From contig NZ_CABPSB010000001.1 of the NCBI RefSeq assembly GCF_902459655.1, positions 62,001 through 126,000 of the forward strand: a stretch of 64,000 nucleotides of DNA. The letters run 5' to 3'. Shown one piece after another: positions 18,485-27,315 of the stretch; position 1 is the first letter of the stretch; each line of letters starts with the position of its first letter. This DNA is from Pandoraea anhela (lineage in GTDB: Bacteria; Pseudomonadota; Gammaproteobacteria; Burkholderiales; Burkholderiaceae). A program made the position numbers and the translations under genes. The notes under the pieces were generated by a model, which worked only from the letters and a program-made list of their open reading frames with translations, had not been told where the DNA came from and made no database searches.

Positions 18485-21400
18485 GCCCAATCCACCCATA
18501 GCGTTTGTGCCATCCAAGGCAAGTGAATCGTGGAGACGCTCCAGGACATCTGCTTCATCAAGATATCGATCGTCAATTTGCGCACGTTCAGACGCCAGCC
18601 CTCGTCGGCGGGCGACAATCGTCCCCCGCGTTGCAGGAAGGCTTCGCGCAGCCCGTCGTGCGAGGTGTTCTTGAGCGACGGCCAGTGGCCGATGATGCCG
18701 TCGATCATCTGTGCGCAGATCGTGGCTTCCTTGTCGCTGATGTCCAGATGACGCGCCACCGGCGCGGCAAGCGGAACGCCGCATAGCAACTTGTGCATCG
18801 TCAACGCATGCTCCGGCGCTTCGGTTCGTGCCGTGCCCGCGTAGTACAACAGAAGTACGGCGCGCTCGGCGGCGGCCTCGCTCACGAATCGCCCTTCACT
18901 GGTGAGATCGAGAAGTTCCCACAGTCTCGGGAGGAACGGCCATGTGATCACGATACCGGCATGGTCGACCTCGGCAGGCATGGGGGCAGCGTCCTTCGGG
19001 GGCGAAGCGGATGAATGCATATCGATGCCTGTTTGCTGTTGAAGGCGAGAAATCAGCGCCGCCGGGACGGCAACATTCGCGCGGCGCGCCAACCGTTCGA
19101 CCAGCGAGCCGGCGAACGACGGCATGTCGAACCGCCGTTGCGGGACGAAGAGCCAGGGAAAAAGGGACAACCAGCGTGTGCGGTGCAACGTGGCTTGCTC
19201 CACGGTCTCGACGGACGTTGCGAACATGTCGGCGATGTCCGTCGCAAGGCGCAGCATGTGTGCGACTTGTGGCGTGTCTCGGGGCGACAGACGCGCGATG
19301 CCCGGCCACAGCGGCGGTGGGATCAAGTCCAGCCAGCGTTCGGCCAGCGCTTCGTCGTCGGCGGCCTGCGCGATGATCGGGCGCAGCCCATGCGCGCCCG
19401 AATAGACGGACTGCCGCAACCAGATATCGAGCCCGGGGGGTGGCGCATGCCCCTGACGAAACGCCGGGGAAGTGAGGTAATCGATAAAGTCGTCTGGCAT
19501 GTCGGTGAGACGGCTCGGGGCGCCGACCGCATCTTGGACCGCCTTTTCGAACGAGGCGTCGACGTCCGCGACAGGGAAGGTCTCGGGGGGGATTTCAGGG
19601 GCGATTTCAGGGGCGATTTCAGGGGCGATTTCAGGGGCGATTTCGGAGGCGATTTCGGAGGCGATTTCGGAGGCGATTTCGGAGGCGATTTCGGAGGCGA
19701 TTTCGGAGGCGATGGCGTGCGAGGCGTCGGAAGACGTCACGACCGTCGCCGCGATCTCTTCGCCCGTTGCGGAGGGGGGGCGTGTTCCAGACGCTTCGAA
19801 CGGATGGGCAGACGCTTGAAACGCTTCGGCAAGCGGCGAGCCCGAGTTGGCTTCGGGCACGACCGCTTCGGCATCCGGCGCGGCGTGCGCGGCGTGCGGG
19901 GCGTGCGGGGCGTGAATTGCCGCCTCGCTCAACGAATCAAGCGCCAGCACCGCATGGCTGGCGAGTGCTGCGGCGACACTCGCGAAATAACGGGCGACGG
20001 CGTGGCGATCGGACGCCGCAACGTCGGGCGCATGCGCGACGACCGAGCGGTACAGGGTTGCGCGATGGACCTCCGGTATCACGTCGCTGACGGCGATCAT
20101 CGTGTTCACGACCGCTTGCCAGCCTGCGGCGTCGAGGCTGTCGGCGCCGTCCGTCAGCGCCGATTTCGACATCGCCAGCTCGCGTTGCAATGCGGTGCGG
20201 TGTTCGTCCGATAAGCGCGATGCCTGCACGACCAGATCGTCGCCCTCGGGTAGGAGCGTGTGACGGAGCCCGATCATACGTTGCAACGCCTGTGACGACG
20301 GCGTAGCCGGCAATCCGGCATCTGCCGGCCCGCCCGCGCCGCGAGATGTACGGCCAACGCGCCGGGTCGCGGCGAGATCGTCTGCGGGCGAGTGCGCATG
20401 CGTCGTGGCGGGACGTTCGCGATCCGGTCCGTCGCCCCTCCTGTCCGGGGGGACCTGCCGCGAAAACCACCGGTCGAGCAGCCGGTGCTGCCACGGCGAA
20501 GTCGCTGCACGATGCCCCTGCGTTTCGATGTCGGCAAGGGAGGCGCTTAGCCGGGCGTCTCGCAAACGCAGGAACACGATATGCCACACGGTTCGCTTCC
20601 ATCGTGCGACATCCGTCGACGATGCGCGAACCGAGGCGGGCCGATGTTCGTGTCGCGCGCCGGAGAGCGCCGGGTCGTCGTCTGCCGCATTGACTTGCGT
20701 GATCCTGGCATCGCCCTGCCCCGTCGTTGGCGGCATTGGGGCCGCGGGGGACGTCGGGTCCAGGCCGTGCCCGTGAGCGTCGTCCCGGAGCTTCACCGCG
20801 ATCGGTGCTGTCGGTACTGTGGATGCCATCGTTGCGGTATGCGTGCCGTCGTCGTCGAACGATTCCAACGCCAGCGCCGCGAAACTATGCCAGCGTGACG
20901 CCGCCGACGGATCGAGCAACGTGGCCAGATCCGCGAGCATGTCCTCGGGGAAGCCATACACAACGCGCATCAATACGGTGTCGTACGCCACATAGTGTCG
21001 CCACACAGCGGGTAACGTATCCCCGGTCAACCAGCTTCGCCAGTCGTCGAGCAGCGCCTGTGGCGATCCGCTCAGCAACGCGCGAACGAGACGCTCATGT
21101 TTCGGTAGCGAAGGTCCTGATGAGGTCTCAAACGCACCCTCAAACGCACCCTCAAGAGACCCCTCAAGAGACCCCTCAAGAGACGCCTCGAATGACGCCT
21201 CAAGCGACGCGCGGAATGACGCCTGATCCGTGCTGTCGGCGACCGGCGCCGGTGTCGCGGTCGGGGAACCTGCCCTTGTGTGTTTCCCGTCGGACGCGTC
21301 GTGCTTCCTTTCGTGATCCCGAATCATCGACGCATCGGTGCGTTGATGCGTGGCCACGGACGCGGCATGTTGTCTCTCGGACCATGCCCGCTGAGCGGTT

Positions 21401-23529
21401 TCCGAGCGGTTTACATCAACAGACGCCGCCAGCGACGCTGCGTCGCGTGCCCATGCGTGTCGCCATCGCCACGATGCGGCCGGGGCGTCGAGTGCGGCCA
21501 GATCCGTGACGGTGGCGAGGTCGCTGTTCGCTCGTGCATCGGCGTCTGGGAAAGTGTCAGCGGAGGCGGTTACGGCTGCGTTCGACGCTTCACGGCGCGC
21601 TTTGCCGTCCGTTGCTACGTCAGGTGACGTAATCGTGCCCGATTCCGTATCCGGGTTCGCGCCAGTCACGGGATCCATCGCCTGTCGCCCATCAGCGGGA
21701 GGCGTCAGCGTTTTGGGCAACAACAGCGCCAGCATGTCCTCGAGCATCGACACGGGAAACGTCGAGGCGACTTGCTCGCGCAGATCCGCAACGCGGAGGT
21801 AATGGCGCAAGGCCGCGCGCAACAGATCGGGTTCGCTCGCCATCCATTGCGGCCAGGCGTTGTAGAGCGGTTCGGCGTGCCCGCGCGTGAGCGCCACTGC
21901 CAGACGCCGTTTGACCCGCGCCTGCGTTCGGTCATTCGACGCCGTCCGCTGCGCCCCTGCCACGTCCGTCTCCCCGGCTGCTCCGGCCACCTCGGCTGCT
22001 CCGGCTACTTCCGCCCCATCCGCAGCACCGGCCATGGCCGTCATGTCGGTCATGCCCGGCGCGTCCGCCTCCTCGTTCAATCGGTCGTCCGATACGTCCG
22101 ATACGTCCGATACGTCCGATACGTCCGATACGTCCGATACGTCCGCAACCTCCGATACGTCTGATATCGCCGTCAACTGCCGCTGCGAAGCGGGATCGCC
22201 GTGTTCGGCGGCCCGGTTTGCCGTGTTTGGCCCGCGATGGCCGCTCTGATGGCGCGGTTGGCTGACCCGGTGCAACGCGTCGATCATCTGAGACGGGTAG
22301 TCGCCCGCCCGCCCCGACGCTGCCGCACGCAACACAGACCGCAGGCGATCCGACGCCTCGTCGTGCTCTCGGGACGAAGTGCCCACGCTGGTCGAGGCGA
22401 GCACCGCTTGCCACACGCCGTGCCACGGCATGGCCAGCGCGCCGGCCTCAGGAGGCCGTAGCCCTGCCGCGACCAGACGCGCTCTCGACACGCGGAGCGC
22501 CTGAACCCGGTAAGCGGTGGCCCAACGTGCCTGGGTCAGCAGGACATCCAGCGCGCCGAGTTCCCGGAGCCAAACGGGGGCCGCTTGCGGATGCAGCGCC
22601 CGCAGGAGCGCCTCGACGCTGTAGACTGAAAATTGTTTCGTCAGACGTTCAATCACGACTTCGGGCGACGCCGTCGCTCGAATCTGGTGTCGAAGTCGGT
22701 CGACATCGCCTGCCAGCACACGTGCCAGCAAGCGCTCGATCGGGTCGGCGTGGTCCGTCAACGTGGTGGCGGCTGTAGCGGCGGTAACTGTGGTGGTGGC
22801 TGTAGCGGCCGGCGTGGTTGCACCGGCTTTAGGCGTTGCAGCGCTTGCCTCGGACGCCGCCGTCGGATGATGCGAATGCCCGGGGTCTTCCGAGTTTGCC
22901 AATGCCGCTGGTCCGGCGGGTGCGATGCCGGCGAAGGCCGGGGCGGTGCGCGCCGCTCGCTCACGTCCGTCCCCATAGCGGCGTTGGGCTTCGCGTGCGT
23001 CGTCGCGCGTCAGCCGGCCATGCGTCAGGAACGCCATCAGATCGGCGATATCGGCGTCCGTTGGCGTCGCGAATCGGCGGACCTTGGCCGCATCGGCCGT
23101 GTTTGCCGACCGCTCCCCTGCATGCCGCGCGCGATCATGCCCATGGCGCCCGTCGCCCTCGTCTTGCCACGCGACTTGCCTCACGTCCTGCACGAGGGCC
23201 CCGGCGCTCGTAACGCCCTCCCCGCCCGGCCCCGGTTCCCGTTCATGTTGCCCCCGGCCATGCAACAGCACCTGCGTCAACTCATGCGCGAGCCGCTCCG
23301 CCAGCGCCTCCGGCAAGTCGTCGATGGCGACATCGCCGAGATCGACGTCGAGCCGGTCGATGCGATAAACGTCGGTGTCCGGGGTGACGTCGTCCAACAC
23401 CGACGCCATGACGGGCAGCAGACGTTCCACCACCAGCGCGCGCAGCGGTTCGCCCTGAGACATGCGCATCTCGCCCGCCGTGAAGGTCAGGTCGAAATCG
23501 AGTTTCCGGATCCGATGTCGCGCCTGCAC
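18481..23529 (-). CDS. eCIS tape measure protein (cis_TMP type), repeat-rich
   Basis: Protein of about 1682 aa occupying the Afp14/Pvc14 position between the baseplate protein and the ATPase. The first 80 residues (RHRIRKLDFDLTFTAGE... and VYRIDRLDVDLGDV) match the N terminus of CIS tape-measure proteins, which also describe the C-terminal LDSEARF-like repeats; the protein sets tube length. Start taken as GTG at 23529, 3 nt before the previous stop; a longer frame lacks an ATG with similarity. Three tandem-repeat tracts lie inside: EIAS/EIAP tetrapeptides, SDV tripeptides and EGSL-type tetrapeptides, all in multiples of three bases. Very long Ala/Thr/Asp-rich linkers separate conserved blocks, unusual for the family. 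Confidence 0.82.
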   Translation of the reverse strand: MQARHRIRKLDFDLTFTAGEMRMSQGEPLRALVVERLLPVMASVLDDVTPDTDVYRIDRLDVDLGDVAIDDLPEALAERLAHELTQVLLHGRGQHEREPGPGGEGVTSAGALVQDVRQVAWQDEGDGRHGHDRARHAGERSANTADAAKVRRFATPTDADIADLMAFLTHGRLTRDDAREAQRRYGDGRERAARTAPAFAGIAPAGPAALANSEDPGHSHHPTAASEASAATPKAGATTPAATATTTVTAATAATTLTDHADPIERLLARVLAGDVDRLRHQIRATASPEVVIERLTKQFSVYSVEALLRALHPQAAPVWLRELGALDVLLTQARWATAYRVQALRVSRARLVAAGLRPPEAGALAMPWHGVWQAVLASTSVGTSSREHDEASDRLRSVLRAAASGRAGDYPSQMIDALHRVSQPRHQSGHRGPNTANRAAEHGDPASQRQLTAISDVSEVADVSDVSDVSDVSDVSDVSDDRLNEEADAPGMTDMTAMAGAADGAEVAGAAEVAGAAGETDVAGAQRTASNDRTQARVKRRLAVALTRGHAEPLYNAWPQWMASEPDLLRAALRHYLRVADLREQVASTFPVSMLEDMLALLLPKTLTPPADGRQAMDPVTGANPDTESGTITSPDVATDGKARREASNAAVTASADTFPDADARANSDLATVTDLAALDAPAASWRWRHAWARDAASLAASVDVNRSETAQRAWSERQHAASVATHQRTDASMIRDHERKHDASDGKHTRAGSPTATPAPVADSTDQASFRASLEASFEASLEGSLEGSLEGAFEGAFETSSGPSLPKHERLVRALLSGSPQALLDDWRSWLTGDTLPAVWRHYVAYDTVLMRVVYGFPEDMLADLATLLDPSAASRWHSFAALALESFDDDGTHTATMASTVPTAPIAVKLRDDAHGHGLDPTSPAAPMPPTTGQGDARITQVNAADDDPALSGARHEHRPASVRASSTDVARWKRTVWHIVFLRLRDARLSASLADIETQGHRAATSPWQHRLLDRWFSRQVPPDRRGDGPDRERPATTHAHSPADDLAATRRVGRTSRGAGGPADAGLPATPSSQALQRMIGLRHTLLPEGDDLVVQASRLSDEHRTALQRELAMSKSALTDGADSLDAAGWQAVVNTMIAVSDVIPEVHRATLYRSVVAHAPDVAASDRHAVARYFASVAAALASHAVLALDSLSEAAIHAPHAPHAAHAAPDAEAVVPEANSGSPLAEAFQASAHPFEASGTRPPSATGEEIAATVVTSSDASHAIASEIASEIASEIASEIASEIASEIAPEIAPEIAPEIAPEIPPETFPVADVDASFEKAVQDAVGAPSRLTDMPDDFIDYLTSPAFRQGHAPPPGLDIWLRQSVYSGAHGLRPIIAQAADDEALAERWLDLIPPPLWPGIARLSPRDTPQVAHMLRLATDIADMFATSVETVEQATLHRTRWLSLFPWLFVPQRRFDMPSFAGSLVERLARRANVAVPAALISRLQQQTGIDMHSSASPPKDAAPMPAEVDHAGIVITWPFLPRLWELLDLTSEGRFVSEAAAERAVLLLYYAGTARTEAPEHALTMHKLLCGVPLAAPVARHLDISDKEATICAQMIDGIIGHWPSLKNTSHDGLREAFLQRGGRLSPADEGWRLNVRKLTIDILMKQMSWSVSTIHLPWMAQTLWVDWA
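19587..19717 (-). repeat. 12-bp tandem repeat in the tape measure gene
   Basis: About eleven units of 12 bp encoding EIAP (unit AGGGGCGATTTC on the plus strand, 4 clean copies) grading into EIAS (unit GGAGGCGATTTC, 5-6 copies). Nearly identical units suggest recent slippage; every change in copy number keeps the frame and alters protein length by four residues per unit. Confidence 0.85.
21120..21225 (-). repeat. Short tandem repeat (EGSL/EGAF) in the tape measure gene
   Basis: Imperfect 12-bp units giving EASL, EGSL, EGSL, EGAF, EGAF in the protein (plus-strand core CTCAAGAGACCC). In-frame and degenerate, placed just before the conserved block beginning LPKHERLV. Confidence 0.65.
22086..22150 (-). 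repeat. 9-bp tandem repeat (SDV) in the tape measure gene
   Basis: Six to seven near-identical copies of GTCCGATAC on the plus strand, encoding a run of SDV tripeptides. Perfect identity between units suggests ongoing slippage; length changes stay in frame. Confidence 0.85.
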
Positions 23530-23531
23530 GG

Positions 23532-26141
23532 CTATACCCAGAGCGTGAGGTGATGGGCCTGACGACGACGCATCAGCAATGCCCGCAGACTGGCGCTCGC
23601 GGCGTCGAGCCGCTCGGGCGACGCCGCCGTCTCCCGCTCCCGCAGCCGCGCGCGCCACAGCCCGTACCGGTGTTCGAAGTCGCGCATCGAAACGTGGTCC
23701 ATCCAGTGGAATTCCGGCAGCAGATGTGCGGGCAGGTTACGGCAAACCGTCTCCTGCGCGAGTATCCGGAAATCGGGATCGCTAAAACGCGCGGTCCATG
23801 CCGGAAACACCACACTCACACGCGCATTGAAGAAAGACTCCGCTTCGCGAGCCTTCGGATCGCCCTCGACTTCCGCCGACAGATGGCGGGGACGCAACAG
23901 CACGTGCTCGACCAGATAGAAGCCTTCGGACTGTTGGTTCAACTCGCACAGGAAGGCCCGCAGAATGTCCACATACCGGTCGGCATACGCCACGGCGTCG
24001 TCACCCTGGAATCGCGCCAGTTGCACTTCGCCCGCCGAAGGTGCCGACGACGCCTCGCCGAGCCGGGCGTCGTGCGTGCGGAAATGGACGTGTACCGCGT
24101 CGCCATGTTGCCGCAGCACGTAGTTCTCCAGCCGAACGCCGTGCACGAGCAGTCCACCGGGCAGGGTGTCTCCCGGCATCGTGTGCGCTTCCCCCTGACG
24201 GGCGCTGCGGGGCGGCGGTTCGCCCTGCGACCTCAGAACGATCAGACGTGCCGCCGCGTGCTCGTAGCTTGCCTTCGTGACGGTATGGTCCGATTGCAAC
24301 CGAAGATGCCAGCGAAGCAACGCATCGCTCAATGGCGTGGGCGACGGATCCGCAGGCAGGCCCAGCAGAATCGAAATCTTCGCGTGCACGCCCGCCACAT
24401 TCGGCCGGCCGTCCGGTCGCATGTCCATCGCCGTGATGTCGAACGCCGACGCGCGGTCCCTCGACAGCGTTGCGATATGACGCAGGAAGTCCAGCTTGTT
24501 GTCGATCAGCCAGCGCGCGCCATGCGTGTCCTGATAGTCGTCGAAGCGACGCAGGGACTTTTGCGAATACGTCTCGCCGTACATGGCGAGCAACACATCG
24601 AGCAACCGGCTGCGACGATCCTCGGCACGGTCCTTTCTCGATACGATCTGTTCGAGACGGCCGCGCACTGCCGCCGGGGCGTCGGTATAGAACGCCTCAA
24701 TGTCGGGCAGCGCGTCGTTGCCGATGGGCTGCGAGAAGTACGTCTCATACAACGTGTCGACAGAGAACATCCGGCCGACCGATTGCAGATTCTCCAGATA
24801 GTTGGCCATCAACTGCTCGGCCAGATAGAGGTACGCCTTGAGTTGATGGGCGCTGACGCGATTGGCAAGCGGCGCCGTGGGTGGCACGCCGAACCGGTTG
24901 ATCCCGTAGATCGCCGGGAACTGATGTTGGATGGAATAGTAGTCGCGTAGCGCCCGCAGTTCGCCCTGAGGCGCGGGCACGATACCCGTCACAGACTGCT
25001 TCGTGTTGCGCAGCGTATCGAACTCGAAGCGGGCTTTGGCGAGCGCCACCCGGGCGTCTTCGAGCACCACCCGTGACTTCTCTTCGCGTCGGGGATCGCT
25101 GCCGCTATCCGAGGCATGTGTCCTGGTGCCGGTGCTGAGCGCACCGCTGGCAAAATGCAGACGGAGGAACTGGCTCTGCGCATCGCCGGGAAACCGGAGT
25201 CGCAGCACCGCGCCCGAATTGCCCGCCACGCTGTCGCCGCTCACGGGGCGGTTATTGGCGTCGCACAGCGCGAGACGCTGCACGTGCGCAACGCCGTCCA
25301 CCTCCTGCACCAGCCCCACGAGGCGCGCGAGCGCGATCGGCGCACCCTGCGCCTGCGCGCCGGTGCCAGCAACGTACCCGTGTTCGGTGCGCGGTCCCGC
25401 AAACAAGGTGTCGAGCGGAATCCCCGCATCGAACGCGTTCACATACCGCTCGATCCGGAATCCCGAATGCACCGCGCGCGCGCAACGGAAGAAGATGTCC
25501 GCGAAGATAGAGGCAGGGTCGCGCTCGCTGTGAATCTGGATCTCACCGCTCAGATACACCGACTGCACCGGGACGACGACGACATCGGACAGATCCTCGC
25601 CCAAATTCCGGTGCGCATGGAAGACCTCCCGAACGCGCAGACACACGGCGGCCTCATGCCGGGCGCGCGTGGCGTCGTCGGCGTCGTCCTGAAGCGCATC
25701 GTTGAGCTTGACTGCAATACGGCAAAGCCCGTGCGGCGCGTGCCCGGTGCCGTACGGGCGCTCGTCGCGCGTGAGCCACACGTCTTCCAACTCCGGAATC
25801 GTGTCGTAGAACAGCTTTCGGTAATCCTCGAACGTGAGCACCTCGCTCGGCAGAATCTCATCGGCCGGATGCAGTGCATGACGCCGATAATCGATTTGCC
25901 CGTCGTTGCCGACGAGATAATCCTCGGGCGGGAAGTCCGACCGGTAGCCCAGCTCGGTGATGGCGTAGCACAACTGTTCGAGAATCGTGACGCCCGGGTC
26001 GTGCAGGTTGTAATCGGTCCAGCGATCGCCGCACAACGCCTGCAACGTCGAGATACCTGCGCGACGCAGTGCATCGAAGTCGAGCCCATGCGGATCGGGC
26101 CGCACGCCGTCGTGGCGGGCGATGGACTCGGGCGCGTTCAT
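23532..26141 (-). CDS. eCIS baseplate protein (Afp12/Pvc12 type)
   Basis: Baseplate component of 869 aa. The N-terminal segment RWTDYNLHDPGVTILEQLCYAITELGY is the hallmark of one class of wedge proteins found in Afp, PVC and related systems; the C-terminal half is divergent and mixed alpha/beta. The ATG at 26141 overlaps the preceding stop by 4 bp and has GAGGATCC before it, which overrules the longer open frame. Together with the larger baseplate J-type protein upstream it should form the wedge ring that links sheath and spike. Confidence 0.8.
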   Translation of the reverse strand: MNAPESIARHDGVRPDPHGLDFDALRRAGISTLQALCGDRWTDYNLHDPGVTILEQLCYAITELGYRSDFPPEDYLVGNDGQIDYRRHALHPADEILPSEVLTFEDYRKLFYDTIPELEDVWLTRDERPYGTGHAPHGLCRIAVKLNDALQDDADDATRARHEAAVCLRVREVFHAHRNLGEDLSDVVVVPVQSVYLSGEIQIHSERDPASIFADIFFRCARAVHSGFRIERYVNAFDAGIPLDTLFAGPRTEHGYVAGTGAQAQGAPIALARLVGLVQEVDGVAHVQRLALCDANNRPVSGDSVAGNSGAVLRLRFPGDAQSQFLRLHFASGALSTGTRTHASDSGSDPRREEKSRVVLEDARVALAKARFEFDTLRNTKQSVTGIVPAPQGELRALRDYYSIQHQFPAIYGINRFGVPPTAPLANRVSAHQLKAYLYLAEQLMANYLENLQSVGRMFSVDTLYETYFSQPIGNDALPDIEAFYTDAPAAVRGRLEQIVSRKDRAEDRRSRLLDVLLAMYGETYSQKSLRRFDDYQDTHGARWLIDNKLDFLRHIATLSRDRASAFDITAMDMRPDGRPNVAGVHAKISILLGLPADPSPTPLSDALLRWHLRLQSDHTVTKASYEHAAARLIVLRSQGEPPPRSARQGEAHTMPGDTLPGGLLVHGVRLENYVLRQHGDAVHVHFRTHDARLGEASSAPSAGEVQLARFQGDDAVAYADRYVDILRAFLCELNQQSEGFYLVEHVLLRPRHLSAEVEGDPKAREAESFFNARVSVVFPAWTARFSDPDFRILAQETVCRNLPAHLLPEFHWMDHVSMRDFEHRYGLWRARLRERETAASPERLDAASASLRALLMRRRQAHHLTLWV

Positions 26142-26491
26142 TGGATCCTCGCGCCGGACATGCGACGCGCATGACGCGCCGTCCCCGCCGCGCCGCGCTC
26201 CCCGGCACTGCGCGCGGCGTGCAGTTGGGCTTTCAGACCGTCGATCAGCCCGTGGACCCGGTGGTACGGCAGTTGCCCCAACGCTTCCACAATCAGCGCG
26301 AAGGCGCACGGATCGAGCGCGCACACGAGCGGCGCGCCGGGGGCGGCGGCATTGGCCTGGCGGTTGAGCAGGCCGATCAGTTCGAAAACCCGCTTGAACG
26401 GGAGCTCGCTCAGCGCACTCATGAGCAATTGGGCGTCATCTGCCGCGAGAACGATATCGACGGTGGCGCGCACGGCGTTGGCTTCGGTCAT
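26138..26491 (-). CDS. Small eCIS-linked protein with internal duplication, unknown function
   Basis: 117 aa, no signal peptide or membrane segment. Two related segments are visible: ALSELPFKRVFELIGLLNRQ (about 26-45) and ALGQLPYHRVHGLIDGLKAQ (about 72-91), so the protein is a tandem duplication of an amphipathic helical unit, followed by a basic Arg-rich tail. It is translationally coupled on both sides (4-bp ATGA overlaps), between the fibre-like protein and the second baseplate protein. That position suggests a small structural or assembly factor of the baseplate. I do not recognise a named family. Confidence 0.7.
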   Translation of the reverse strand: MTEANAVRATVDIVLAADDAQLLMSALSELPFKRVFELIGLLNRQANAAAPGAPLVCALDPCAFALIVEALGQLPYHRVHGLIDGLKAQLHAARSAGERGAAGTARHARRMSGARIQ

Positions 26492-27315
26492 TGCGCCCCC
26501 TTCGGTTCGGGATCCGTGGCGCTGCCGGTCATCTCCGGATCGAACCAGAGCGTGGTCAGGTAGTACGTCACCCATGTCTTCGGTGCACCGGCGGCGTCGC
26601 GCGTCGAATCGTACGGACACCCCACGCGCATCTGCAGGACGTAACTATGCTTTGCGCCGTCCGGGGCGTCCGCCCACTGAAGCTGGAGACGATTGCACTT
26701 GCTGCCGAAGTGGGACTGGCGGTAGTCGATATCGCCCTTGCCGTTGTACGCCATCACCGCGTAGGCATGCATCAGCGCGAACTTGCCGCTGCCCCGCTTG
26801 CCCACGCCCGCCGTGATCTCGAACGCCTGACAGCCGGTCAGCGGATCGGTGATGTCATGCCACTTGCCGTCCGCCTGAACCGTACGGGCGCCCGGGCGAC
26901 CTCGCCGCCCGTCGGCCACGACACGCCCCGCCACGTCCAGCTCGAAGCCGGCTGCCGCGACTGCTTTGTCCGCCGTCTCGTCGCCATTCGCCTTGCCCAA
27001 CTGACGCAACGTCAACGCTGTCGGATTGTCGCCGTTACCGAACGCCAGCCCGCCCGCCTCGCCATCGAGCTGAATCGTCCAGATCGGGCTCTTCAGGTCG
27101 ATGTTCTGGTAGAAGCTCAGTAGCTTGCCCTGATTGAGCTGCGAAACCTTGAGTCCGTCGACCGGCGTCTTGTCGAAGCCCTCGTCCACGATATTGAGCA
27201 TGGAGTCGATCAGCTCGGAGAACGCGGTCGCCGAGGGCATTTCGCCGTTGCCGAATTTGCGGCGCAAGGTATCCCGGTTACGCCGGGCGATCGGTTTTCC
27301 ATTCATGGTCGTCAT
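26488..27315 (-). CDS. eCIS tail-fibre or adhesin-like protein
   Basis: 275 aa. The N-terminal 60 residues (RRNRDTLRRKFGNGEMPSATAFSELIDSMLNI) look like a baseplate-attachment helix region, followed by a domain beginning near DGKWHDITDPLTGCQAFEI that is repeatedly found in eCIS gene sets, notably of Bacteroidetes, between baseplate genes. It has no pyocin-type fibre repeats. As it is the only candidate in the Afp13 position I propose a short receptor-binding or surface-contact protein. It overlaps the end of the large baseplate gene by 29 or 38 bp, depending on whether translation starts at the ATG at 27306 or 27315. Confidence 0.55.
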   Translation of the reverse strand: MTTMNGKPIARRNRDTLRRKFGNGEMPSATAFSELIDSMLNIVDEGFDKTPVDGLKVSQLNQGKLLSFYQNIDLKSPIWTIQLDGEAGGLAFGNGDNPTALTLRQLGKANGDETADKAVAAAGFELDVAGRVVADGRRGRPGARTVQADGKWHDITDPLTGCQAFEITAGVGKRGSGKFALMHAYAVMAYNGKGDIDYRQSHFGSKCNRLQLQWADAPDGAKHSYVLQMRVGCPYDSTRDAAGAPKTWVTYYLTTLWFDPEMTGSATDPEPKGAQ

